Source: QHWK01 sp035259385 (lineage in GTDB: Bacteria > Acidobacteriota > Vicinamibacteria > Vicinamibacterales > CAVVIG01). Taken from it: a stretch of 64,000 bases of DNA. Shown one piece after another: positions 52,784 through 62,241 of this stretch. The stretch is from assembly GCA_035259385.1 (NCBI GenBank), contig DATFWL010000088.1, forward strand, positions 40,593-104,592, given 5' to 3'. The position numbers and the translations under genes are program-made. The notes under the pieces are model-generated. The model had not been told where the DNA came from. It saw nothing but the letters and a program-made list of their open reading frames with translations, and searched no databases. The first letter of the stretch is position 1; each line of letters starts with the position of its first letter.

Positions 52784-55509
52784 ACTGACCGCGCCTGCCC
52801 GTCCTCGTTCTTCTGGGTCCTGGCCCGCAGCCCCTTGATGCCCTTCTGGATCCGCTCGGCGAGCTCGCGCTCGTGCTGCAAGGTCCGGAGCACGTTGCGG
52901 GCTTCCTGCAGCATGAACTCGAGCTGCGCGACTTTCTCGGCGACGTGATCGACGACCGCCTTCTGCTCGCCGAGCGTCTCGAGGTTGATGCGCACATCGT
53001 CGAGCACGTGGACGATGGCGTTGGTCTTCGTCTGCACCTCGTCGACCATCCTGCGGCGCGCGTCGATGTGCGCGATCCGATCGTCGGTGTCGGCGATGCG
53101 TGACAGCAGGACCTCGACCTGGCTCTTGAGCGCGGCGACCTCGCCGCGGTGTTCGGCGACGTAGGCCAGATCCGCCTTGCTGCGGGCGCTGATCTGATGG
53201 ACTTTGTCGACCTCCGCCTTCACCGCGCTCACCAGCTGCTCGCGGTTGGCGATCGCGGTGATGTTCCTGTCGAGGTCGGTCGTGATCTGCTTGATCTCGG
53301 CGAGGCGCGATTCGACTGCCGAGAGCTTTTTCTCGCCGAAGGCGACCTGCGAACGGCGCGCCTCGAGCTGTTTGAAGATGTTCTCGGCGCGGGCCAGCTG
53401 ATCTTCCGACGCCTGAAGCTGGCTGACCGCGTCGCGCTGGCGGCACTGCACACGATCGAGCTCGCCGACGAGCTCGTCTTTCACTTTCGCCGAGCGCGAG
53501 AGCTCTTCAGCGAGCGTCTGCATCTGGCGCGACCGCTCGGCGACCTCGGTTGCGACCGCCTGACTCGCGGCAACCAGCTCGACGTATCGCTTCTGCTGCT
53601 CGATGACAGCAGCCTCGGTGAACTGCGTGCCGTCGAGACGCTGCTCGGCCGCCCCAATCTCGTGCTGCAACTGCGCCACCTGCTCCACGAGTGGCAGCAG
53701 CGACGTCTGCAGCGCGCGAACGGCGTCGAGCTTGTGCTGCGCGTCCACCATCTGCTCGGCGAGGCCGTCGACCGACGCCTTCAGCGTTTCGAGCTCGGTG
53801 CGTCGTGCCAGCTGCTCGCTCAGTTTCTGATCGACGTCGGCGCTGACGGCGTTCAGCCCGTTCAGGCGCGCCTCGAGCTTCTCGACGAACGGCATGCGCT
53901 CGCTCACGCGCGAGATCTGCTCGTCGAGCGCGGCGACCGATTCGCGCAGCCGCGTCGCCTTCTGTGCGCCGTCGTCGACCAGCTTCATCTTGTCCAGGAC
54001 TGCCTCCATCCTGGCTTCGAGCTCCGGCGCCTGCGCCGAGAAGGCCGTCATCCGCTCGCCGAACGCCTCGAGGCGCCCGCGGTCGCCGCTCAGCCTGTCG
54101 CCGAGTGCCGCTGCTTCTGCGTGGGCGGCGTAGAAGTCCTGGATGTCCTTGCGCAGCGCGTCGAGATCCTGACGGCTCTGTTGCAGCGCATCCATCTGCC
54201 ATGTCGTCTTCTTCGCGAGATCGTCCACCTGGGAGAGGCGCTCGTGCAGCGATTCGAGCGCGAGCTGTTTCTGGGCGAGCTCGTCGGCCTCGACCAGGAG
54301 CGATTCGAAGCGCTTGGTCAGGCCGTCGACTTTCTGTGACAGCTCGTCCAGGTGAAGGTCCTTGGACGCGAGCGCTTCCATTCGTGACTCGGCGTCGCCG
54401 ACGCCCGCGTGGAGCGTGCGCAACCGCTCGTCGAAGGCGTCGAACTCGTTCTTCTTCACAGCCAGCGTATCGACGTGGTCGCGGACGGCGTCGAGCAGTG
54501 ACGTGGCGTCCTGCTTCAGCCTGGCGGTCTCGCGCTCGGCGTCCTGCCGGAGCCTGGTCGCAGTCTCGAGCTGCGCGTCAGCGTCGGCGGCAAGCTTTTC
54601 GGTGCGGGCGATGGTGTCGTCGGCGCGCGCCACCTGCTTCATGCCTTCGTTGAGCTTCGCGATCTGCTGGTCCATCGCCCAGACCATCTCGGTTACGCGG
54701 TTCGCCTGGACGACCGCGTGCTCGACGGCCTGCTGCTGCGATTCCAGCGCCTTGGCCTTGTGCGAGACATGCTCGGCCAGCGCGTTCAGCGTGGTCAGCC
54801 GCTCTTCGGTGCCTTGGCTCAACTCGTGGAGCCGCGCCAGCGGACCAAGCTTCCCCTCCATTTCCGTGACCATGGCCATCGCCGCGGTCGTGTCTTCGCG
54901 CGCCTGGCGCGAGGTGTCGGAGATCGTCGCGTAGTCCACCGTCAGCGCCGCCGCGGTCTTCTGGATCTGCTCGAGATCATCCCTGAGTGCGGCCGACTGG
55001 TCGATCGACTCCTTGACCTCGGTGTCCGTTTTCTGCAGCTGCGTGCGGAGCTCGTCGAGCGCGGCACGCTCTCCTTTCAACGTCTCGAGTGCCGTCTGCG
55101 TGGCGAGCACCTGAAACGACAGCTGTTGCACGGCGTCACGATGCTTCTGCAGCTCGCCGTCCGGTCCGAGCGCCGTCTGCGTCGTCTGCTCGGCCTGCAG
55201 CGCTGACTCCTTGAGCGCTCGAATCCGTTCGTCGATCGCGTCGAGCTCCCGGGTCCGCTCGTCGAGCGATTCGAGACGTTTGGCGATCTCGTCGAGCCGC
55301 GCGGTGACGGCGCCGGCCTTCTCGGAGACCTGCTCGAGCGACTTGCCGAGCGGAGTCAGCTTCGCGCTGCGGGTGGTCAGCGCGGTGAGCATCGCGCTGA
55401 TGGCGCTGCGTTCTTCGCGCGCGGTCGCGATGAGCGTCTCGAGCTCGTCGGTCTGCTGCTGCGCCAGCTTGCCCTTCGTGCCGGTGATTGTCTTGAAGGC
55501 GTCCAACAT
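52771..55509 (-). CDS. Long cytoplasmic coiled-coil protein
   Basis: A 912-aa protein with no signal, membrane segment or enzymatic motif; nearly the whole length is heptad-patterned (for example LDEIAKRLESLDERTRELDA, VDDLAKKTTWQMDALQQSRQ, VEKLEARLNGLNAVSADVDQ, AENIFKQLEARRSQVAFGEK). A basic, Gln-rich start (MLDAFKTITGTKGKLAQQQT) and a short basic end (GIKGLRARTQKNEDGQA) flank the rod. It lacks Walker motifs, so it is not an SMC or RecN relative. A cytoskeletal or scaffolding role is the natural inference, without direct evidence. GGAGAG precedes the ATG. The stop lies within a tandem repeat, so the C-terminus may have been trimmed or extended recently. Confidence 0.8.
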   Translation of the reverse strand: MLDAFKTITGTKGKLAQQQTDELETLIATAREERSAISAMLTALTTRSAKLTPLGKSLEQVSEKAGAVTARLDEIAKRLESLDERTRELDAIDERIRALKESALQAEQTTQTALGPDGELQKHRDAVQQLSFQVLATQTALETLKGERAALDELRTQLQKTDTEVKESIDQSAALRDDLEQIQKTAAALTVDYATISDTSRQAREDTTAAMAMVTEMEGKLGPLARLHELSQGTEERLTTLNALAEHVSHKAKALESQQQAVEHAVVQANRVTEMVWAMDQQIAKLNEGMKQVARADDTIARTEKLAADADAQLETATRLRQDAERETARLKQDATSLLDAVRDHVDTLAVKKNEFDAFDERLRTLHAGVGDAESRMEALASKDLHLDELSQKVDGLTKRFESLLVEADELAQKQLALESLHERLSQVDDLAKKTTWQMDALQQSRQDLDALRKDIQDFYAAHAEAAALGDRLSGDRGRLEAFGERMTAFSAQAPELEARMEAVLDKMKLVDDGAQKATRLRESVAALDEQISRVSERMPFVEKLEARLNGLNAVSADVDQKLSEQLARRTELETLKASVDGLAEQMVDAQHKLDAVRALQTSLLPLVEQVAQLQHEIGAAEQRLDGTQFTEAAVIEQQKRYVELVAASQAVATEVAERSRQMQTLAEELSRSAKVKDELVGELDRVQCRQRDAVSQLQASEDQLARAENIFKQLEARRSQVAFGEKKLSAVESRLAEIKQITTDLDRNITAIANREQLVSAVKAEVDKVHQISARSKADLAYVAEHRGEVAALKSQVEVLLSRIADTDDRIAHIDARRRMVDEVQTKTNAIVHVLDDVRINLETLGEQKAVVDHVAEKVAQLEFMLQEARNVLRTLQHERELAERIQKGIKGLRARTQKNEDGQARSVQVG

Positions 55510-55682
55510 GTGGTTCTTCTCTCCGGTGGTGTTATCGGCGCAACTTCCGGAAGGGTGAGTATCTGCACGCGCGTGCGCGGGCCTGCATCGCAGGATCTGC
55601 CACGTCGTTGTGGTGCGCTCGCGCTAAGTCGTTGAAAACACGATCGGCGGTTGCTCGCCCGTCGTTTGCAGTCCGCCTCGGC

Positions 55683-57323
55683 ATGCTTGCCAGTCTGCGC
55701 ACCGCTGCCGTGTTTGGCATCGATGCCTGCCCCGTTCACGTCGAAGTGGACGTGTCGTTCGGCCTGCCCAATTTCGTGATGGTCGGCCTGCCGGACACGA
55801 CGATTCGGGAGAGCCGTGAGCGCGTCCGGCTCGCGATCCGCAACTCGGGTTTCGAATACCCGCCGCATCGGATCACGGTCAACCTGTCGCCCGCGGACGT
55901 GCCCAAGGCCGGCACGGCGTTCGATCTGCCCATCGCGCTCGGAATCCTGGCGGCGACGGGCGTCGTCGAACAGCGCCACATTGCCGATCGCGTGCTCGTC
56001 GGCGAGCTGTCGCTCGACGGCGGGATTCAGCCGACGCGCGGTGTGCTTCCGATCGCAGCCGCTGCGCGCCGCGACGGCCTGGCGGGCCTGCTGCTGCCGT
56101 CCGCCAACGCCGGCGAGGCCGCGATCGTCACGGACCTCGATCTGATCGCGGTGTCCTCGCTCGCCGATGCAGTCCGCGCGCTGAACGATCCGGCGGGCTA
56201 TCGCGCGTCACTTGTTTCCGTGCCTTCCGCCCATTCTTCGCCGCTTCGAGCCGTCCCTTCGCACCCATCGGTCCCATCCGTCGCCTCCTCATCCTTCCCA
56301 TCCCTCCCATGCTTCCCATCCCTCCTATCCTTCCCATCTTTCCCATCCCTCCTATCCTTCCCATCCCTCCTATCTGTCCCACCCGACCTCAGTGACGTCC
56401 GCGGCCAGTTGCTCGCGCGTCGCGCGCTCGAGATCGCCGCGTCCGGCAGCCACAATCTCCTGCTCGTCGGGCCGCCTGGCGGCGGCAAGACGATGATGGC
56501 CCGGCGGCTGCCCGGGATCCTTCCGCCGCTCACCTTCGACGAAGCGCTCGAGGTGACGTCGGTGCATTCGGTGGCCGGCCTTCTGCCGCCGAACGCCGGC
56601 CTGCAGACGACCAGACCGTTCCGTGCGCCGCATCACACGATCTCGAACGCCGCGCTCATCGGCGGCGGCCCGCAGCCGCGGCCTGGCGAGGTGAGCCTTG
56701 CCCACCACGGCGTCCTGTTCCTCGACGAGATGCTCGAGTTCAACCGGCATGTGCTCGAAGTGCTGCGGCAGCCGCTCGAGGAGGGCCGGGTCACCATCGC
56801 CCGCGCGGCGCGGACCGCCGCCTTTCCGGCGCGGTTCATGCTCGTCGGCGCCATGAATCCGTGCCCGTGCGGGTACGCCGGCGACGCCACGCGCGAATGC
56901 CGCTGCACGCCGATGCAGCTCGCGCGCTACCGCGATCGCCTGTCGGGACCGCTGCGCGATCGCCTCGATCTCACCGTCGAGGTGCCGGCGCTGCCGATCG
57001 ACGCGCTCGGCGACCCGGCGCCGGCCGAGTCGTCCGCCGCGGTTCGCGCCCGCGTCGTCGCCGCGCGCTCACGACAGGCCGATCGGTACGCGCGCTACCA
57101 CATCGGCACGAACGCGGAGCTGACGACGCCGCTGATGGCGCGTTATTGCGCGGTCGATCAGGCTGGGATGTCGATCTTGAGAGCGGCAGTACGAAAGCTG
57201 TCGCTGAGCGCGCGCGGTTACGATCGCGTGCGCAAGGTGGCGCGCACGATCGCCGATCTCGCGAACGAGGAGCGCATCCGCGCCGAGCATGTGGCCGAGG
57301 CGCTTCAGTTCCGCAGCGGGTAA
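55683..57323 (+). CDS. comM: YifB/ComM-family Mg-chelatase-like AAA+ ATPase
   Basis: A 546-aa AAA+ protein of the ComM family, a hexameric helicase promoting branch migration in natural transformation. The Lon-C-like N-domain (residues about 1-180: GIDACPVHVEVDVSFGLPNF, SPADVPKAGTAFDLPIALGI, VGELSLDGGIQPTRGVLP) is followed by the ATPase: Walker A GPPGGGKTMMARRLPGI, Walker B GVLFLDEMLEF, then AMNPCPCGYAGD. The start is ATG 55683; the longer frame has no support. Between the domains an extra Ser/Pro/Leu/Phe-rich linker (residues about 178-234) is encoded by a 9-base tandem array. Only this linker departs from the family. Confidence 0.93.
   Translation: MLASLRTAAVFGIDACPVHVEVDVSFGLPNFVMVGLPDTTIRESRERVRLAIRNSGFEYPPHRITVNLSPADVPKAGTAFDLPIALGILAATGVVEQRHIADRVLVGELSLDGGIQPTRGVLPIAAAARRDGLAGLLLPSANAGEAAIVTDLDLIAVSSLADAVRALNDPAGYRASLVSVPSAHSSPLRAVPSHPSVPSVASSSFPSLPCFPSLLSFPSFPSLLSFPSLLSVPPDLSDVRGQLLARRALEIAASGSHNLLLVGPPGGGKTMMARRLPGILPPLTFDEALEVTSVHSVAGLLPPNAGLQTTRPFRAPHHTISNAALIGGGPQPRPGEVSLAHHGVLFLDEMLEFNRHVLEVLRQPLEEGRVTIARAARTAAFPARFMLVGAMNPCPCGYAGDATRECRCTPMQLARYRDRLSGPLRDRLDLTVEVPALPIDALGDPAPAESSAAVRARVVAARSRQADRYARYHIGTNAELTTPLMARYCAVDQAGMSILRAAVRKLSLSARGYDRVRKVARTIADLANEERIRAEHVAEALQFRSG
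56295..56384 (+). repeat. In-frame 9-base tandem array inside comM
   Basis: Ten consecutive 9-base units, variants of TTCCCATCC / CTCCTATCC, encode alternating FPS, LPC, LLS and VPP triplets at residues 205-234. The period equals three codons, so unit gain or loss never breaks the frame. The 100 bases before it are looser, Ser/Pro-rich versions of the same pattern. Confidence 0.9.
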
Positions 57324-57325
57324 CG

Positions 57326-57390
57326 GATCGCTCGGCTGAAGCCTGCGCGCTGCGCCGGCTGAAGCCTCCGGAGCGCATCCCTCGGCTGAA
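57326..57390. repeat. Second copy of the CTCGGCTGAAGCCT element
   Basis: Bases 57326-57355 match 28026-28055 with two differences, and the motif CGGCTGAA recurs at 57356 and 57383. It lies 2 bases after the comM stop. The reverse-oriented arm seen at 28126-28147 is not obvious here. Confidence 0.7.
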
Positions 57391-57479
57391 CCGGGCTGGT
57401 CGCCGAATTCCTGCAAGCGCGTCCGTCGAATGAGGTATAACGCGAACCCGCGCCCCGCGAGAACAGCACGGAGGATTCC

Positions 57480-60400
57480 ATGAAGATTGCCGCAGCGTTT
57501 CCGGGCGATCTCGATCTGCATGGCACGACGGATCTGGACGTGGCCAAGGCGATCGAGGCCGACACGCCGTTTCCCGATCGGCCGGGCAACACGATCGAGC
57601 TCGGTCATATCGGCTTTGCGACCAAGGGCGGCACGCCCGTGACGTTCGATGCACTCGGGACCACCGTGAGCGCGGAGTTCTCCGCCGGCGTGGCCGCGTC
57701 GCTCGGCGTGTTCCCCGATCACGCCGCGGCGATCGGCGCATTGAACCTTGGTGAGACGCCCGGCCTCGATCTGTCCGTCCCGGCAAGCCCCGACACGCGG
57801 TTCGCGCTGCTGTCCAGCTCGTACACGGCGAGCGGGAGCGTGAACGGCCGGCATCCGATCGGCGCGGTCGGCTCGCTGACCTTCACCGGGTCGGGCGCGA
57901 GCAACGGTGCGATCGCGGTGCTGCATCGCTTTCTGAAGTCGGACGGCGCCCGGACGGTTCTCGAGCAGACGATCGCGAGCTGGGCACTGCCCCGCCACAT
58001 CACGACGGCGACCGATCTCGGCGTCGGCACCTGGCTCGTCGCAGAGGTGGATGGCACGCTCGCGTTGAACGTCGCGGCGGCGCTCGGCTACAACTTGGAT
58101 TTCGTCCGCACGGTGCGGGCGGGCACGCTCGCCGGCGACGTCGGCTTGAAGGTGGACGCAGCCGTCAGCGCGACCTTCGGGCTGGACGTGAGCGGCCGTT
58201 ACGTCGTCGTCGTCGGACGCGAAACCTCCGACGAACGTGTGCGCGTGCAGATGTTCAAGCTCGCGCGCAAGGGGCTCAGTTTCGGCCTGAACCTCCGGGT
58301 CGGCGTCATCGGCGTCGAGAACGTCGCGCCCGACAAGATCGACGATTTCATCGCCGCCGTGTTCGGCGTCCACGGCGCCCAGATCGTCTCGGCGCTGAAG
58401 CGCCTCGACAGCTGGACCGACCCGACGAAGAGCGTTGGCGAAATCGTCGCCGGCCTCGCCAACGAGAAGGCGCAGGACCTGTTCAAGGATCTCACCGGCA
58501 AGGACTTCAGACAGGAATTCGACGCGGTGCGCGGCAGGATCCTGAACGCGGTCCAGCAATGGGAAAACCTCGGGCCGCGGGTCTCGGCGGAGCTGTGGAA
58601 ATTGATCGGCCGACGCCTCTCCGATCAGGAAATGCAGGTGTTGAACGACAGCCTGACGCTGCTCTCGGCGACCGACGACGGCGCGTTGCAGACGGCGTAC
58701 GAGTCGCTGTTGCGCGACGCCGGGTTCACGACTTCCCCGCTCGCGCTGCTGCTGAATGCCGCTGCCGATCAGGGGTTGCTCGCGCTGATCAACCGGCCGA
58801 ACGAAGTCCGCGCGCTCGCCACGAACGTCAAGGGGGTGCTCGACGGCGGCGTGATCACCAGGCTGCAGCAGTACGTCGACGAGAAGCTGCGGCTGGACAA
58901 AGTGATCGCCGTCGTCAACAAGGCGGACTTCGACACGCTCGACGGCTGGCTGGTCGGACGACTCGGCGTGTTCTTCGACAAGACGCTGCGCTTCGAGGAC
59001 CTGAACGACATCAAGAACGCGATCAACCTGGCGCTGACGTCGCGCCAGAAGATCTACGACAAGGCGAAGCAGGCGCTGAACTCGCGCTACGGCTTCGATC
59101 TCGCCGCGACGTGGGAGCGCACGACCGCCGATACGGCGGTGTTCGACGTCGAGTTCGACACCGTGCTTCAGGACGGCCGGGATCTGCTCGCCGCGCTGCT
59201 CCAGCAATCCGACTTCGGCCGGATCCTGAAAGCCACCAGCGCCGCGGCGCGTATCCGCACCGGCGTCCTCACCCACGAAGTCACGCGCAAGACGACGGTG
59301 AACATTTCCCTGCCGCACGTCGATCTGCAGAAGCAGACCATCAACCAGGCGCTGTCGCGCGTCGAGGTCGATGCCTCGGGTCCCGGCGTGCTGGCGTACC
59401 AGGCGACCGGGAAGGACGTCGAGACGTCGAAGAACCGCTTCCGCAGCAGCCTGTCGGTCGGCGTGGCCGCCGCGATCGCCGCGACACCGGACGGCGCCGG
59501 CGACGTCGCCATTCACTCGTTCGACGGCACCTGGTCCTACGAGCTGCTGCAGTCGAACGCGGCGATGCGCCGCGCCGACTTCGAAGCCACGACGCGGCCG
59601 TTCATCGAGAAGTTCATGCTGGATCAGTTCGCGGGCGCGACGAAGCTGGAAGACTGGTACCGCCTGTTCGACGACTCGATCGAGAGCAGGCTCCACAACG
59701 GTCCGAACGCGTTCGGCGACGTCTGCCTGTCGTACGAGCTGACCGTGCCGAGCGCCGCGCTCGCCGCCTGGTTCCATCCGGTGCCGGCCAAGAGCGTGCA
59801 CGCGTCCAGCAAAGCGCTGGCGATCGGGATCCAAAAGGCCTTGAAGGACGTGGTCTCGTTCTATTACCTGACGGACACGTCGCGCCTCCGGACCCTCGGA
59901 TCGAGCGCCGCGCTGCTGACCTGGGCCTCCATCCCGCCAGCCAACGCCGTCGTCGGCGACGATGTGATCTGGGACAACCGCGATGCCGCGCAGTTGACGG
60001 CGCTGACCAACCTCGCGGTCGCGCACCTGGCCGCGCGCCTGCCGGTGCTGCAGCAGCGGCTCCACGACGCCGGCATGGATGGCACGATGCAGTTCTACGC
60101 GAACGATCAGGCGCCGCTGATTGTGGCAGCGGCGCTCCGCGCCGGCGCCGGCCGGCTGCTGCTCGACAACCTGTTGTCGTTCGAGCGCGCGCTGGTGCGA
60201 AGCGCGACCGACGCCTACGAGGACGCGCAGTCGTTCCTGCGCAAGGACAACCCGGCGGATGCGCTCGATCGCCTCGCCGACTTCGCGAGCGACATCACGC
60301 GCGCGTTCAACACGCTCGCCGGAAAGACGGTGTTCGTCGGGCCGGCGTTCAGACCGATCGCGCAATCAGTGTTCGTCGAGGCCGCCCGCACCCTCGATCC

Positions 60401-60542
60401 GGCAATGGCGGCCCACCCCTCGGCGATGCTGACCATCAGCGTGCTGAATCCTGCGCGCACGTTCGACATCGGCGCCTTCCCGGATGGCGCGATTCCGCCG
60501 CCCGACCAGATCGTCGTCGGTCAGCGGCTGGTGGCGGTGTAA
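57480..60542 (+). CDS. Large orphan protein, 1020 aa
   Basis: I do not recognise this protein. A strong ribosome site (GGAGGATTCC) precedes the ATG; no signal peptide or transmembrane helix is seen. The first third is beta-like with many small residues (TTVSAEFSAGVAASLGVFPD, VAEVDGTLALNVAAALGYNL, VSATFGLDVSGRYVVVVGRE). The middle (about 330-600) is helical (IVAGLANEKAQDLFKDLTGK, VITRLQQYVDEKLRLDKVIA, INLALTSRQKIYDKAKQALN). The last 400 residues mix both (NISLPHVDLQKQTINQAL, TRPFIEKFMLDQFAGATKLE, LTALTNLAVAHLAARLPVLQ). Cysteine is nearly absent. It is followed by an oppositely oriented esterase with 5 bases between stops. A TATAAC box at 57436-57441 may be its -10. Confidence 0.8.
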   Translation: MKIAAAFPGDLDLHGTTDLDVAKAIEADTPFPDRPGNTIELGHIGFATKGGTPVTFDALGTTVSAEFSAGVAASLGVFPDHAAAIGALNLGETPGLDLSVPASPDTRFALLSSSYTASGSVNGRHPIGAVGSLTFTGSGASNGAIAVLHRFLKSDGARTVLEQTIASWALPRHITTATDLGVGTWLVAEVDGTLALNVAAALGYNLDFVRTVRAGTLAGDVGLKVDAAVSATFGLDVSGRYVVVVGRETSDERVRVQMFKLARKGLSFGLNLRVGVIGVENVAPDKIDDFIAAVFGVHGAQIVSALKRLDSWTDPTKSVGEIVAGLANEKAQDLFKDLTGKDFRQEFDAVRGRILNAVQQWENLGPRVSAELWKLIGRRLSDQEMQVLNDSLTLLSATDDGALQTAYESLLRDAGFTTSPLALLLNAAADQGLLALINRPNEVRALATNVKGVLDGGVITRLQQYVDEKLRLDKVIAVVNKADFDTLDGWLVGRLGVFFDKTLRFEDLNDIKNAINLALTSRQKIYDKAKQALNSRYGFDLAATWERTTADTAVFDVEFDTVLQDGRDLLAALLQQSDFGRILKATSAAARIRTGVLTHEVTRKTTVNISLPHVDLQKQTINQALSRVEVDASGPGVLAYQATGKDVETSKNRFRSSLSVGVAAAIAATPDGAGDVAIHSFDGTWSYELLQSNAAMRRADFEATTRPFIEKFMLDQFAGATKLEDWYRLFDDSIESRLHNGPNAFGDVCLSYELTVPSAALAAWFHPVPAKSVHASSKALAIGIQKALKDVVSFYYLTDTSRLRTLGSSAALLTWASIPPANAVVGDDVIWDNRDAAQLTALTNLAVAHLAARLPVLQQRLHDAGMDGTMQFYANDQAPLIVAAALRAGAGRLLLDNLLSFERALVRSATDAYEDAQSFLRKDNPADALDRLADFASDITRAFNTLAGKTVFVGPAFRPIAQSVFVEAARTLDPAMAAHPSAMLTISVLNPARTFDIGAFPDGAIPPPDQIVVGQRLVAV

Positions 60543-60547
60543 CACCC

Positions 60548-61873
60548 CTACTGCTGCCTCGACGACGACGTCGTCACGGTGCGCCCGCCCGGATCGTTGG
60601 GGCGAAGCGGGTTGGTGAACGTCATGCCGGCGTTCGTCAGGTCGCCGTCCACGTTGTCGCCCTGCGGCTTCGTGCCGGTCCTGACCCACGTGACGAGATC
60701 GTCGAACGCCCTGATCATCTCGGGCTGGCTGAACTGGCAGTGCGCGCCGATGCGATAGATCCGCTGCGTGAGCAGCTGCTCGTTGCCCGCCGCCTTCACC
60801 GCGCGCTTCAGCGATTGCTCCAGGAAGATTGGCACGAACAGATCGCCGGTCCCGTGCATGGTCATCACCGGCCGCTGAATCTTCCCGTCGAACGGCGCGA
60901 CTTCTTCGAACGGACTGCTGGCGCCGCGGTACTCAGGGTCGCCGGTCTTGCGGCGCGCCTTCGCGTTGAGCGTGTCGGCGCTCAATCCGACGCCGTCAGC
61001 GACGGAGTACTTGATGTGCGCAGTGTCGACGGCGCGGTTGCCGGGCGTGGTGCTGCCGAGCAGCGCGCCCTGACTCGTGGCGGCGTTGGCGAGGAAACGG
61101 CCCGACAGGCCCTCCATCGCGAAGGGACGCGGGCCGCCGCTGATCTGGATCTCGACGCTCGCGAGCTGACGGCCTTTGTCGGTGTAGTCCGGAGGCTTGC
61201 CGAGGATCTCGCTCATCTTCGCGATGTCCTGCGGAATCGTGTCCGCATGGAACTGGAGGCCGGTGATGACTTCCGCCGCCGCGCTCGACGCGGCGAAGAA
61301 GTCGAACAACTCCGATCCCGCCGGACACATCGCGAGGCCGCCGGCAAACGTCGTCGGGAACTCCTGCATGCCGAGCAGCGTGATGTGGCCGCCCATCGAC
61401 TCGCCGGTGAGGTAGGTGCGCGCCGGCGCACGGCCGCCGGTGGCCTGCTTGAAGAGATCCATCAGCGCCACGGTGTCGAGCAGCCCCTGGCCCGGCACGT
61501 AGCCGTTGCAGCGATAGCTGGAGGCGGCCCAGGCGTAGCCGTCCTTGACGAGATGCTCGCGGAACCGATGGGTTCCGACGCGCAGCATCGATCCGTTGGT
61601 TCCGGCGTTCGACACGAAGCCGTGCGCGAAGAGCACGAGGTCGCCGTTCCAGTTGTCAGGTATTTCGATCCTGTACAGCCCGCCGTCGTACTTGCCGAAG
61701 TGCACCGTCGCGCCGGGCAGCGCCTCGAACGCAGCGTCGCCAACCTGCCACTCCTGCGAGGGGCACGGCACCGGCGTGACGCCGGGCTTCCCGATCTCCG
61801 CGCGGGGTCGCTCCGAGGCTGCGACAGCGAGTGCTGCGGTGACGAATGCGAACCCGAGTGCCCCAATGCGCAT
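60548..61873 (-). CDS. Secreted alpha/beta-hydrolase (esterase-like)
   Basis: A 441-aa exported hydrolase with a signal peptide (MRIGALGFAFVTAALAVAA, cleavage near the ASE-R region). Alpha/beta-hydrolase landmarks: the oxyanion region GDLVLFAHGFVSNAGTNGSM, the nucleophile elbow TYLTGESMGGHITLLG, the acid near VMTMHGTGDLFVPIFLEQSL and a histidine in YRIGAHCQFSQPEMIRAFDD. The pattern resembles polyester depolymerase/feruloyl-esterase-like secreted enzymes. The substrate is not determinable. Convergent with the 1020-aa gene, 5 bases apart. Start ATG 61873. Confidence 0.85.
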   Translation of the reverse strand: MRIGALGFAFVTAALAVAASERPRAEIGKPGVTPVPCPSQEWQVGDAAFEALPGATVHFGKYDGGLYRIEIPDNWNGDLVLFAHGFVSNAGTNGSMLRVGTHRFREHLVKDGYAWAASSYRCNGYVPGQGLLDTVALMDLFKQATGGRAPARTYLTGESMGGHITLLGMQEFPTTFAGGLAMCPAGSELFDFFAASSAAAEVITGLQFHADTIPQDIAKMSEILGKPPDYTDKGRQLASVEIQISGGPRPFAMEGLSGRFLANAATSQGALLGSTTPGNRAVDTAHIKYSVADGVGLSADTLNAKARRKTGDPEYRGASSPFEEVAPFDGKIQRPVMTMHGTGDLFVPIFLEQSLKRAVKAAGNEQLLTQRIYRIGAHCQFSQPEMIRAFDDLVTWVRTGTKPQGDNVDGDLTNAGMTFTNPLRPNDPGGRTVTTSSSRQQ

Positions 61874-61964
61874 CTGACGCTCCTTACAGATAGCTTCAGG
61901 AATGACTTCCGCGGGGCCGCGCTTTTGAGGCCCGACCGCCGAGGGACGCCCTGAAGGTCGTCCG

Positions 61965-62123
61965 CTACGAACCTGATTTGGGACGAGGTCCGAAGCCCCT
62001 CCGCAGCTCGTTGCTCACGATGCCTGCAGTCTCGTACTGCTGAGCCTGTTGAGACGGGTCCTTCGACGTCATAGTGGCCGCGAGGGCCGAGGCCGATAAG
62101 ACGGTTTTCAGCGGCAGGGCCAT
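61965..62123 (-). CDS. Possible small protein, 52 aa
   Basis: A short open frame between the esterase and the M23 gene, beginning ALPLKTVLSASALAATMTSK and ending RRGFGPRPKSGS. The N-terminus is mildly hydrophobic. No ribosome site or relative is recognised. The surrounding gap (61874-62241) otherwise contains a GC-rich hairpin-like stretch near 61930-61960 and no other gene I can support. Low confidence. Confidence 0.25.
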   Translation of the reverse strand: MALPLKTVLSASALAATMTSKDPSQQAQQYETAGIVSNELRRGFGPRPKSGS

Positions 62124-62241
62124 GGGAATTCGCAGTGGAAACTCGACCAGAGCGTGGCCGAATAGTAGCCGAAAGTACAAGCGTGTGATAGAGTCACGCG
62201 ACTTCGGACGCGAACGGTGTCGCGTCCGCCCACATCCCCCA

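Noticed and set aside
57069..60365. A 1098-codon minus-strand frame opposite the orphan protein
   Set aside because: Shadow-type Arg/Gly/Val-rich sequence without a start context or domain.
58559..61954. An 1131-codon plus-strand frame across the orphan gene and the esterase
   Set aside because: Arg-rich shadow composition with no ribosome site. The frames of the 1020-aa protein and the esterase have normal composition and proper starts.
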